Positions 27,193-35,293 of a stretch of DNA of 64,000 nt are shown here, one piece after another (within the stretch, counting starts at the first letter, position 1; the number at the start of each line of letters is the position of its first letter). The stretch is from Nitrospirota bacterium (GTDB lineage Bacteria; Nitrospirota; UBA9217). Position numbers and translations under genes: made by a program. Location: positions 14,738 to 78,737 of the forward strand of contig JALNZF010000014.1 of assembly GCA_023229435.1 (NCBI GenBank). Reading direction: 5' to 3'. Below the pieces are notes generated by a model. It did no database searches. It was given only the letters and a program-made list of their open reading frames with translations, and was not told where the DNA came from.

Positions 27193-27536
27193 ATTTTGAA
27201 CTCCTCAATCAGCCTGTGGTTGAGAATATTTCAGTTGTACGATTTTATCGGACAACTGAGTTGTCGACATAATGTCTACGACTGAACTCCTCAAGGAGGG
27301 GGACAGGATGTCCCTACCCTTTACCAAGCTCCACAATGAAAGAACCATTTATCAGCAACTGTCCGGTTATTTCGGACGGTTCGATAAAGGGGGGTGGCAA
27401 TTTGCCCCCACCCTTTTTCCGGAATTTCAGCCAACGTCAGCCCGTGACAAAATGTCACGACCTCACATCCCAACCGCACGAGCCCGAACGCTCACACCCG
27501 CCTCACCAGCATGAGCCCGCAGCCGAAGCCTTTGGC
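27193..27536. other. Palindrome-rich gap between the DUF1016 fragment and cas6e
   Basis: No gene supported. It contains CAGTTGT...ACAACTG (27232-27258), a GTCGACATAATGTCTACGAC near-palindrome (27263-27282), a GAACTCCTCAAGGAGG segment, an AAAGGGGGGTGGCAA/TTTGCCCCCACCCTTT hairpin (27386-27417) and direct-repeat copy 2. Confidence 0.6.
27393..27469. repeat. 77-bp direct repeat, copy 2
   Basis: Second copy of the element at 26766-26841, with GGTGGCAATTTGCC at one end and GTGACAAAATGTCAC plus GACCTCACATC at the other. Confidence 0.85.
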
Positions 27537-28142
27537 CTATGCCCTTGCAAGAGAAAGCATACCACACCCGAATGCTTTGGCTGGACCTACGCCGCTTTGC
27601 ACCAATTCCACCATGGCTTCCGGTTTTGTTACCGCGAGGACACCCTGAAAATTGACAGGCTGTATCTTCCCAGCCCTGTCTTCCTTGCTTTTCCTGAATC
27701 GGAGCGATGATACGGGATCAATAACAAGGGACTCGATTGTTGCTGCATCCCCAAATTTCCGTTCTATCCATGAGCGCTGTTCCTCCTCACGCACAAGTGG
27801 CACACGACATTTCTTTGGATCTCCTTTGGTGTTTTTCCGTCCACCTTCATCGATGATAGTTTTCACCGGGTTGGCAACAAGAAGAAACCGCAACCGCTGG
27901 TCAGCCAGCATCGATAACGGATATTCCCTGGAAGCCAGTATTCGCGCAAATTTTGATGAAGTTTCCGGCTCTCGTGCCGATTGCATCAGTATCTCGGCTT
28001 GGTTTTGGTCCAACTGCCCGACACGGAAGAGAAAATCACGTTCAGCATCTTTCGCTTCAGGGAACAGATTCCATAATACGCAGTGAATTTCATAGGGATT
28101 GCGGCAGGCTGCCCCGGTTATCATGACTTTACTCAGATACAT
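27537..28142 (-). CDS. cas6e: CRISPR pre-crRNA endoribonuclease Cas6e
   Basis: A 201-residue Cas6e starting MYLSKVMITGAACRNPYEIH. His20 occupies the position of the catalytic histidine of the family, and the glycine-rich end GVGPAKAFGCGMLSLARA is the typical RNA-contact motif. It cuts at the base of the repeat hairpin and stays bound to the crRNA 3' end. GGAGGTGACA precedes the ATG, so this start is preferred over 28211. It overlaps cas5e by 14 bases. Confidence 0.95.
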   Translation of the reverse strand: MYLSKVMITGAACRNPYEIHCVLWNLFPEAKDAERDFLFRVGQLDQNQAEILMQSAREPETSSKFARILASREYPLSMLADQRLRFLLVANPVKTIIDEGGRKNTKGDPKKCRVPLVREEEQRSWIERKFGDAATIESLVIDPVSSLRFRKSKEDRAGKIQPVNFQGVLAVTKPEAMVELVQSGVGPAKAFGCGMLSLARA

Positions 28143-28809
28143 TGTCACCTCCGTGAACATAGAGGTTCCGCGCGGCAAACTGGCGCGGCTGATGGATGAG
28201 CGGTACGTCACGGACTCGCTTCATGCGGTCGCTCACCTTTTCTTCGCTATAGATCGTCCCGCCCGGCGGTTCTATTCCTTTGAAGGCTTCCAGAACATCC
28301 GATGATTTCTGTCGCGCTTGAAACAATGGCCGTGCAATCGGGCAACTGCGCCGTCCCAGGTACGGCGTGAAGAATGGCTGTTTTACCGATTTTTCCAGAT
28401 CGTCCAGGCTGATTACGGCGTTTGGATAATTCCAAATCGCCACGGTAAATTCAGCATCATATAAGTACTCACGCCAGGTTTGGATGGTTTCGTGGCTCTT
28501 CAGCCCGGCATAATCTTCGCGAGCGTCTTTCACAGTATGATAGTCAGTGATCTTCATCACGCGCAATGGACGTTTCGTTCCATCTTTGCGGATTAAGCTC
28601 CGTTTGTCCAAGCGTACCGCCATTCCGACACTATCTGCCAATGTTTGAAGTCTCAGACGGTCGTTACGTTTGATGCCGAGGCATGCGCCGAGAAGCCCCA
28701 ACATACCGCTTCTCGTGGGAAAATTGGCGGATGGTCGCAACCCCTCGAAGGTATGCTCGCCCCAAGCCTGCATAGGGCCGTGCAATTTGAGAATGAGAAA
28801 TTCCCGCAT
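28129..28809 (-). CDS. cas5e: Cascade subunit Cas5e
   Basis: A 226-residue Cas5 of subtype I-E (MREFLILKLHGPMQAWGEHTF). It has the ferredoxin-like opening and the conserved RPSANFPTRSGMLGLLGACLGI loop. Cas5e holds the 5' handle of the crRNA in Cascade. It begins two bases after the cas7e stop codon and overlaps cas6e, consistent with a single operon. Confidence 0.95.
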   Translation of the reverse strand: MREFLILKLHGPMQAWGEHTFEGLRPSANFPTRSGMLGLLGACLGIKRNDRLRLQTLADSVGMAVRLDKRSLIRKDGTKRPLRVMKITDYHTVKDAREDYAGLKSHETIQTWREYLYDAEFTVAIWNYPNAVISLDDLEKSVKQPFFTPYLGRRSCPIARPLFQARQKSSDVLEAFKGIEPPGGTIYSEEKVSDRMKRVRDVPLIHQPRQFAARNLYVHGGDNVSE

Positions 28810-28811
28810 GG

Positions 28812-30050
28812 TTACACCTCACCGTTGCCGAGCACCCACAACTTCAGCTCTTCCAGCGTTTTTGCGGCCTTCACTCCTGCTGGTGGTGCATCCGTCAGAG
28901 CGAACTCACCGCATCTCTCATCTAGACCATAGCCGGTGTGAACGGCCTGCCAGTATTTATGAAGCGCCTTGATCGAGGGTTTGAGAAACCCACCATCATC
29001 TTCATGCTTAACTGGCGCTTCAAAGGCATTCGCCAGCGAGACAGGAAGATCAGAGAAGGAAACCATTGCCATATCGGCAAGATTATGAGCGGCGAAGCTC
29101 TGCTGTTTTGCCGAAGGTACGACTGTAGCCATCAAGTGAAGCCAATGAGAGGCAATTACGAGAGCTTTTTTTCGACTCTCGGAAGTTTCCAGTGCCTTTA
29201 CGTCGGAAATGAGACCAAGATTCATTTGTAGTTGCTTGAGATTGAGGCTGGCATATCTGTAGAAAACACCGCTGGAAAACTCCTGAGTGTCAAGATGACC
29301 GGAGCCCTTTTTTTGTAGATCATCCACCGCTGTGAACCAATCGATATCTGCATCCACTGCATGTGTTGTAACAGAATGCGCAACTGCCATAGCCCCGTCA
29401 ATCGTTGTCATAAGGCCTGATGTTGCCATGCGTCCTGATAGCGCAACATCAACAGCAGACCCGACAGCTTTCGAAAGAGCTTCAGCATGTACGGCTATTC
29501 TATTTTCAATCTTCTTTGTATATATTTGATCCATGAAATACTCAGCATCCTTTTTCTTCTTTCCTTTTTGCTTTTCATATTTTTCCATTGCCTTTTGTCG
29601 TTCATCTTCAGCCAGTCCTTTTTGTTTGACTTCCTTGACTGCCTGACACAAAATCCTGAACTCTTCTTTTACCCAAGGAGCTACAGCCAATTTTTTCTCA
29701 GAGTTATCATTGCCTTCACTTTCTGAATCTTCATCAGTATCATCGTTAGTTTTTGTTCTTACAAAACGCTCCAGCGTTTCCTGAATAATGTTCTCTTCAA
29801 ATTCACCGTTCAGCAGCTGTAAGAATTCTTCCTTTAGCAAATCCAAGTGCTTGCAACGGATGCTCGCTTCACCCAAATGGTTGCGATAATAGTCGCTAGT
29901 GCGCATGGTCCTCTTGAGACTCTGACTGGAGATACGCACACGACGCTTGCCGCCGAATACAGCGGACTTCTGCATATTCATATCGTCGCGATTGAGGCAT
30001 GAGGGGCTGTGAGAAATCAGAATGTGAAAATTGATAAAATTCTTGTCCAT
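28812..30050 (-). CDS. cas7e: Cascade backbone subunit Cas7e (Cse4/CasC), enlarged
   Basis: The six-copy Cascade backbone protein, 412 residues against about 360 in E. coli. The N-terminus NFINFHILISHSPSCLNRDDMNMQKSAVFGG-type motif is canonical, and GRMATSGLMTTIDGAMAVAHS is present further on. The extra length lies in a charged insertion: an acidic run at about 101-118 (NDDTDEDSESEGNDNSEK) and a basic run at about 160-170. The insertion looks like a flexible loop projecting from the backbone. Otherwise a normal family member. Confidence 0.95.
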   Translation of the reverse strand: MDKNFINFHILISHSPSCLNRDDMNMQKSAVFGGKRRVRISSQSLKRTMRTSDYYRNHLGEASIRCKHLDLLKEEFLQLLNGEFEENIIQETLERFVRTKTNDDTDEDSESEGNDNSEKKLAVAPWVKEEFRILCQAVKEVKQKGLAEDERQKAMEKYEKQKGKKKKDAEYFMDQIYTKKIENRIAVHAEALSKAVGSAVDVALSGRMATSGLMTTIDGAMAVAHSVTTHAVDADIDWFTAVDDLQKKGSGHLDTQEFSSGVFYRYASLNLKQLQMNLGLISDVKALETSESRKKALVIASHWLHLMATVVPSAKQQSFAAHNLADMAMVSFSDLPVSLANAFEAPVKHEDDGGFLKPSIKALHKYWQAVHTGYGLDERCGEFALTDAPPAGVKAAKTLEELKLWVLGNGEV

Positions 30051-30065
30051 GATTTTTCCCTTTCT

Positions 30066-30530
30066 TTATGGATGGTTTATTTTTCTCGACTGATTCATGA
30101 AATAGCCTTCTAGTAAGTCACGTTTACTTCGCTCGTTCCAATACCAAAGAAGCTTTGCCGACATGAACCAATCTGCGGATGGCTCAACCATCTGTAGTAT
30201 TCGGCGCAATTGGATCATGTCATTAGGGGCATCGGAGCGGATCACCTGAAATAGCCGCTTCTCACTGACTTTTCGCCCTCCGGCGATAGCCTTGCCTAAG
30301 CTGTCCGCACCGTTCTTGTGCCTGATATAAGGCAGGCAGAAAATCAAACGCTGGTATGCTTGTTTTTCCCACTCCTGCTCAGCATTTCCACTGAACAAGC
30401 GGTAAAAGGCTGGCACCTCTATCAACTCCTGTGGCCTACGGACACGTCTAAGCTCAGCTTTTGCACCGGGTGGCAAATGTTCCCATACTTTATATAGCAC
30501 CATGAAATCAGGTAGTTTCTGTTGTTCCAT
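30066..30530 (-). CDS. cse2: Cascade small subunit Cse2 (Cas11e)
   Basis: A 154-residue helical protein (MEQQKLPDFMVLYKVW...) of the Cse2 family, with GAKAELRRVRRP and LRRILQMVEPSADWF regions. Two copies sit along the belly of Cascade and contact the displaced target strand. AAGGAGGGGACA immediately precedes the ATG at 30530, so this start is chosen over 30560. It overlaps cas8e by 23 bases and lies 15 bases upstream of cas7e. Confidence 0.93.
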   Translation of the reverse strand: MEQQKLPDFMVLYKVWEHLPPGAKAELRRVRRPQELIEVPAFYRLFSGNAEQEWEKQAYQRLIFCLPYIRHKNGADSLGKAIAGGRKVSEKRLFQVIRSDAPNDMIQLRRILQMVEPSADWFMSAKLLWYWNERSKRDLLEGYFMNQSRKINHP

Positions 30531-32070
30531 TGTCCCCTCCTTTATCTCGTTGTGGTTCAAGATCGTATAGTTTGTTCCGTAGATAAATTTTTCTTACAGC
30601 GACCATTGTCTTCATAAGTTCCGGGTCATTCAAGTAAGGCCTTACTGATTCTTCGAAAAGTTCTTCAGTAATACTTCTGAGTTCTTTTCGCATCTTAGTC
30701 AATACCGGTTCAGGATTTTCAAAGTCAATGCATGCAAGTGTGTTCTCAATTGTCGGTTCCGATCTGCGATAGAATTGGGTTACCGCAACTTTCGGCAATT
30801 CTATTTTGTCCCCAAGGCCCTTCAATTTGTGAGTCTTGTCCTTCATGCCTTTGCAAAAAAAGAATAGCGCCACTCTTATGGCTTCTTTGTAGGCAGTTCC
30901 TAATGAAACAATTTCATTAATTACATTTGTGTGCCGATCCCAACCGTGATTGAGAGTAAATACCTCGTGACGACGATCAACTATAGATGCCTTTCTTCGT
31001 ACATAACCGCCTATTAGCAATCGTAGTTTTTGTGCTTTAAATCCATAGAGCTTTTTGGATTGAAGCACAACTGCCGCTGGCTCATACCCCTCAATTTTTC
31101 CTTGCGGGGATAATTGAGCTACAAACCTGTTCAATTGGGTCCATGCCGGCGCAGTAATGTTGAATGACATAAACCACGAATTAAAAGTTCCCTCTTTCTT
31201 GAGCTCCACAGTGCGCGGAGAATGCGGGTGCGGCCAAGTATTTTCTACGGAATAGTTTGAAAACTTGGCTTTCGAGAATCCCGGATAACCGTGCGCTATA
31301 CTGCAGCCACAGCATGAACAAAAACTGTTTACGTCAATTGGGGGTAGCAACTCCAAATGCGCTGGTTGCCAGAAAAGACCGCGTACAAATCCAATATTTT
31401 GTGCATGATTTGTTCCTGCCTGGATAGGCTCCATCCACGTAGGCAACTGGCGATTGGTGCTATGATGCCATGGCATTATCCGTGCGACTTCACTGTCAGA
31501 TAGCACATTAAGCCAGACAGTCTGACGGAGGTGGTTGCCCTGTACAAGTGTTGTGATTGGCGTTCCACCACGTAATGGATCCTTAAATCCACCACCAAAC
31601 CCAGGTGTGCAGGTCGCCTGATTAAACAGGGCAATTGCAGCACATCCGCCACAGAGTTGTGCCGCCAAGCCGGGCTCATTCATAAAACAACAATTCTCTG
31701 CACCTGTAAGCCCTGCAAATAGTTTATCCATCTGCGTAATGATGCTTGCTGCGACCTTGCGCGTCTGCATAAAGGGGAATTTCGGGTGATTCAGGTTAAA
31801 CCAGTCGGCACACGGATGGATAGTTGCATCATACTCCTCCGACGTAATTCTCTTTGCAATGCGACCTTTCAACTCGTCATCGTCTTTCGGGGTAAAGAGC
31901 GCCTGCGTCATGCAGATCAGCAACTGCACAGCAGCAAGCTCCATGTCATCCCTCGGCAGGCACAATTCCCACGCTTCGTTTCCGCAAAGGAGTTGTTTCA
32001 GCGAAATCTTTTTCATCGCTCCCGTGGGGAGCGGTCGAACCGGAATCCATTCTTCGATCAGCAAGTTCAT
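30508..32070 (-). CDS. cas8e: Cascade large subunit Cas8e (Cse1/CasA)
   Basis: A 520-residue Cse1 that recognises the PAM and recruits Cas3. It begins MNLLIEEWIPVR, the family opening, followed by the HPKFPFMQT segment and CGGCAAIALFNQATCTPGFGGGFKDPLRGG. Cysteine pairs (CGGC, CSCCGC) suggest a zinc site as in thermophilic Cse1. Its ATG overlaps the cas3 stop codon by four bases (ATGA). Length and order are typical of I-E. Confidence 0.95.
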   Translation of the reverse strand: MNLLIEEWIPVRPLPTGAMKKISLKQLLCGNEAWELCLPRDDMELAAVQLLICMTQALFTPKDDDELKGRIAKRITSEEYDATIHPCADWFNLNHPKFPFMQTRKVAASIITQMDKLFAGLTGAENCCFMNEPGLAAQLCGGCAAIALFNQATCTPGFGGGFKDPLRGGTPITTLVQGNHLRQTVWLNVLSDSEVARIMPWHHSTNRQLPTWMEPIQAGTNHAQNIGFVRGLFWQPAHLELLPPIDVNSFCSCCGCSIAHGYPGFSKAKFSNYSVENTWPHPHSPRTVELKKEGTFNSWFMSFNITAPAWTQLNRFVAQLSPQGKIEGYEPAAVVLQSKKLYGFKAQKLRLLIGGYVRRKASIVDRRHEVFTLNHGWDRHTNVINEIVSLGTAYKEAIRVALFFFCKGMKDKTHKLKGLGDKIELPKVAVTQFYRRSEPTIENTLACIDFENPEPVLTKMRKELRSITEELFEESVRPYLNDPELMKTMVAVRKIYLRNKLYDLEPQRDKGGDNGTTETT

Positions 32071-34733
32071 TTCTTTTTCTCCAATCCGATGTCCTTGTGA
32101 TAGCTGAACGTCACATCCTTTATCTTCCCTGTGTAGAATTCACCATCTTGCTCCATCTCAAGCCAGCGCCTCCCTTCTTTGTCGATTTCTTCGGCTCCGA
32201 AGCAATAGCCCCAAGATTTGGGAACCCCCACGCTATTCAATGATAATGCTTCGAGACTTTGGCGCTCATCCAGCGACTCCAGAACGGTCCCATCCATCAG
32301 CATCCGTCCCTGAGAAGTCCGGCAGTACGGGATAACCGTCCGGTTCATGTCGCCGTCACGCGTTACTGCCGTAATCGCCTCGTCCGTATCTGCAAACGGA
32401 TTCATCCCCTTTGCTCTCTCAATCATTTGTTGTGCTAAATATCCCTTAACATTCTGGACTTCATCTCTAAATTTTTCATAACTCGCTGTCATATCATCAG
32501 GTTCATTTTCCCACGATTCTTCCTGATAAACCGACTCTATCCAGGTTCGATAGGCAAGAGGAAAAACAACCTCTCTTCCTGTTGCAGAAAGCAGTTTCTG
32601 TCCAGTACGCCAGAGTGAACGCTTGTTTGCGTAGATAACCCCATGCAGACCGTAACTATCGTCGTCAGGCAGAAGCACCGTGCATCGAGGCTTTTCGAAC
32701 CCCTTCGGACGGGAAGGGCGACCATGACGATGCAACCGCCCCATGCGCTGGAAAAGGAGATCGACGGGACAAAGCTGCGTGATTAGCCAATCAAAATCAA
32801 GGTCAAGGGACTGTTCGATAACCTGCGTCGCCACAATAATACGCCCCTTTGCGCGGTCTCCTTTTGGACCGAAACGGGCAATAGCATCCAGTTCCTTTTC
32901 CCGGCGATGGATGAAACAGTAGCGGGCGTGGAACAGATCAACCGGCAAGGCAGTCATCGTTCTCAAGTGTCGGGCTAAACCCTGGGCAATATCAACCAGG
33001 TTGCAGACGATTGCCACCTGCGCGCCCTGCTCGGCGGCAGCCACAATACGACGAATCAAATTCTCGTCGGGCACAATCTGAGGAACGCGAATCGGCTCTA
33101 CAATCACGGAATTATTCTGTGGGAGTTGGGATGGATCGAGAACGAAAGGCAGAATTGTCCGTTCGCCAGCCCAAGTCGCCAATGGATAGGGCGTCTCATC
33201 TCCTCGTTTCTCTAACTTTACACCCCAGGCATCGCAAAGCTGCTGCCGTTGATGCTCGGGAAGAGTTGCCGAGAGCAGCAATGCTGATCCACCTGCTTTG
33301 TGCTGTTCTCGCAATACCTCTTCCAGAAGACCGTACATGTAAGCATCATAAGCATGCACCTCGTCAACGATAAGAACGCTCCGTCCGATTCCAAACCCAC
33401 GCACAAAGCGGTGCTTGACTGGAAGCACGGAAATCAGCACCTGGTCAACGGTGCAAACGCCGATCTGTCCCAAAAATACGCGTTTGCGGCTCTCAGCCAG
33501 CCATTCACTGCATTGCACCCAACCGTCTTCCTTTTCATACCCTTTGAGTGTTGCATGTTTTATTTCAGCAAATTCTTTATTAAAACGAGCCGAGCCGTGG
33601 GCCAACAGTAAGTTAAGATGATCAGCGAAGAGCAGTGGAGCAATTCGCCTGAGACGCCCGAGCATAGCATTAGCGGTGGCCTGTGTCGGCAAAGCGAATA
33701 CAATTGAATCTGCCAGTCCAGCATTGATGAGTCTCCAGGCATAAGCAAGCGCCGCTTCCGTCTTTCCGCTGCCTGTTGGGGCCTCGATAATAGTCAAACC
33801 AGGCTCAAGCGGCAGTCTGTCTACTATAGTTTGCAAAGAGCGGGGCTGATCGTCATGCTCAAGCAAATCACTTACGCTGCCGTATTGACGTGGATGACCG
33901 ATGATACCGGCAAAACGGAGGACCCGACGGGCATCGCCCTCACGTATCGCCTCGAAATACTCATTCAGCTCCATTGCCTGATAATGATAAACAAAATTGT
34001 CGGCATCACACCGCGACCCGAGCCAATCACTAACGGAACAAAAACCAGCCATGAGTGGTGAGCAGTCAGGAGGAGAATCGTTGATGGAGAGCCCAACGGG
34101 CTTTAAAAAGAGTTGCTCCAATGCCGCCAGCCATTCAGTTCTGGCTTCTCGGTCAACTACTGCTAAACGCCGGTCGCATGTCGGCGGCAATGACGCGATA
34201 TCTATATATTCAGAAGGCCTTACGTAACCGTGATGGCCAGCGACAGCCTCCAGCCATGATTTCCAGTTCTGCCAAAGATTCGAGGAGGATTCTTCTGGAT
34301 CATCCAAAAAACTCAGACCAGTGTTTGAGTCATTAGATTCAAGTCCGAGCATTCTTCCGTGATCTTTCATGAACCAGGCCAAGCCTCGTTCACCATGATA
34401 ATACGTATGGCAATCATGTATCGCCGGAAGGGCATCGTAGCTTCCCGCGTTCGGATAGAGCGTCTGCCAGATAGGCCTAACACGAAGCTGAAAACGCACA
34501 TCGAACTTGCCATAGTCATGCAGCGCGACAAAAAAGAGCACCCATGCGCGTAATTGCTCTTCCGGCAAACCGTTCCGGCGACGAAAAGAGCGACGGATGG
34601 TCGAACTGTCCTCCCACCATGCTGCAGCCACCGCCGCCACATCAAGGCAGTGATACGGCAAGAGATGATAACCATCTCCTTCCTTCTCCGCCTTACCCCA
34701 ATACCGATAATAACTTTGCAATAAATCGTTCAC
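32067..34733 (-). CDS. cas3: CRISPR-associated nuclease-helicase Cas3
   Basis: About 888 residues. The N-terminal HD nuclease has His in YHCLDVAAVAA and the HD pair in ALHDYGKFD. The superfamily 2 helicase has APTGSGKTEAALAYAW (Walker A), VDEVHAYD (motif II) and LLSATLP (motif III). It is recruited by Cascade to unwind and degrade target DNA. I place the start at the GTG at 34733, overlapping the stop codon of the exonuclease gene (GTGA), with GGAG 11 bases upstream; a GTG at 34754 is the alternative. No mutation in key motifs is seen. Confidence 0.95.
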   Translation of the reverse strand: MNDLLQSYYRYWGKAEKEGDGYHLLPYHCLDVAAVAAAWWEDSSTIRRSFRRRNGLPEEQLRAWVLFFVALHDYGKFDVRFQLRVRPIWQTLYPNAGSYDALPAIHDCHTYYHGERGLAWFMKDHGRMLGLESNDSNTGLSFLDDPEESSSNLWQNWKSWLEAVAGHHGYVRPSEYIDIASLPPTCDRRLAVVDREARTEWLAALEQLFLKPVGLSINDSPPDCSPLMAGFCSVSDWLGSRCDADNFVYHYQAMELNEYFEAIREGDARRVLRFAGIIGHPRQYGSVSDLLEHDDQPRSLQTIVDRLPLEPGLTIIEAPTGSGKTEAALAYAWRLINAGLADSIVFALPTQATANAMLGRLRRIAPLLFADHLNLLLAHGSARFNKEFAEIKHATLKGYEKEDGWVQCSEWLAESRKRVFLGQIGVCTVDQVLISVLPVKHRFVRGFGIGRSVLIVDEVHAYDAYMYGLLEEVLREQHKAGGSALLLSATLPEHQRQQLCDAWGVKLEKRGDETPYPLATWAGERTILPFVLDPSQLPQNNSVIVEPIRVPQIVPDENLIRRIVAAAEQGAQVAIVCNLVDIAQGLARHLRTMTALPVDLFHARYCFIHRREKELDAIARFGPKGDRAKGRIIVATQVIEQSLDLDFDWLITQLCPVDLLFQRMGRLHRHGRPSRPKGFEKPRCTVLLPDDDSYGLHGVIYANKRSLWRTGQKLLSATGREVVFPLAYRTWIESVYQEESWENEPDDMTASYEKFRDEVQNVKGYLAQQMIERAKGMNPFADTDEAITAVTRDGDMNRTVIPYCRTSQGRMLMDGTVLESLDERQSLEALSLNSVGVPKSWGYCFGAEEIDKEGRRWLEMEQDGEFYTGKIKDVTFSYHKDIGLEKKK

Positions 34734-35290
34734 CTTTTCATCATCTCCACCCACACTCTCGCCACCAATTGCGCGTCGTCAAGAGCGCGGTGGCGCATGG
34801 TCTGTTCAGGTATTCTGCCGAATAGGTGCCGGTAGACCGTTTCAAGTCTGTGATTCAACAGCTTCGGATACAGTCTCCTGCTCAGTTCCAGCGTGCAGTT
34901 ATATGGATTCGTCAGCCCCACGCCAAGCCGCAGGAATTCGTGGCTAATAAATCCCATGTCGAATCTCGCATTATGAGCCACGAGCGTGCTGTCTGTGACA
35001 AACTTCCTGAATTCCGGCATAACCTCTTCCGCTAGCGGTTTACCGAGCAGCATCTCATTAGTGATACCGTGCACCTGTTGTGCAGCCCAATGAATCCGCT
35101 CATTTACTCTGATGAGCGCATGGAACTCCTCGCCGATTCGGTCCCCTTCAAGCACAACAGCGCCGATTTCAATGATCCGGTCTCCGCGCCTTGTCGAAAG
35201 TCCGGTTGTCTCAACATCTACCGCGATGAATCGCCCCGCCGCCTTGGAATACTGGTTTTGAACGCCATCTTTTATGGTTCTTGATTTCAT
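34730..35290 (-). CDS. DEDDh 3'-5' exonuclease (DnaQ-like) in the cas operon
   Basis: A 186-residue stand-alone exonuclease of the DnaQ/PolC-epsilon class. ExoI is FIAVDVETTGL (Asp and Glu), ExoII HNARFDMGF (Asp), and ExoIII HRALDDAQLV (His and Asp), so the full DEDDh set is present. The gene starts 3 bases after the WYL stop codon and its stop overlaps the cas3 start, so it belongs to the cas transcript. Known type I-E systems sometimes carry a DnaQ domain fused to Cas2 or use host DnaQ/ExoT to trim prespacers, which makes a spacer-acquisition role the best inference. A general repair role is possible. Confidence 0.88.
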   Translation of the reverse strand: MKSRTIKDGVQNQYSKAAGRFIAVDVETTGLSTRRGDRIIEIGAVVLEGDRIGEEFHALIRVNERIHWAAQQVHGITNEMLLGKPLAEEVMPEFRKFVTDSTLVAHNARFDMGFISHEFLRLGVGLTNPYNCTLELSRRLYPKLLNHRLETVYRHLFGRIPEQTMRHRALDDAQLVARVWVEMMKR

Positions 35291-35293
35291 AGT

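Noticed and set aside
26764..27514. Plus-strand frames over the DUF1016 fragment (26764-27285, 27272-27514)
   Set aside because: They run through palindromic repeats and antisense of the DUF1016 domain.
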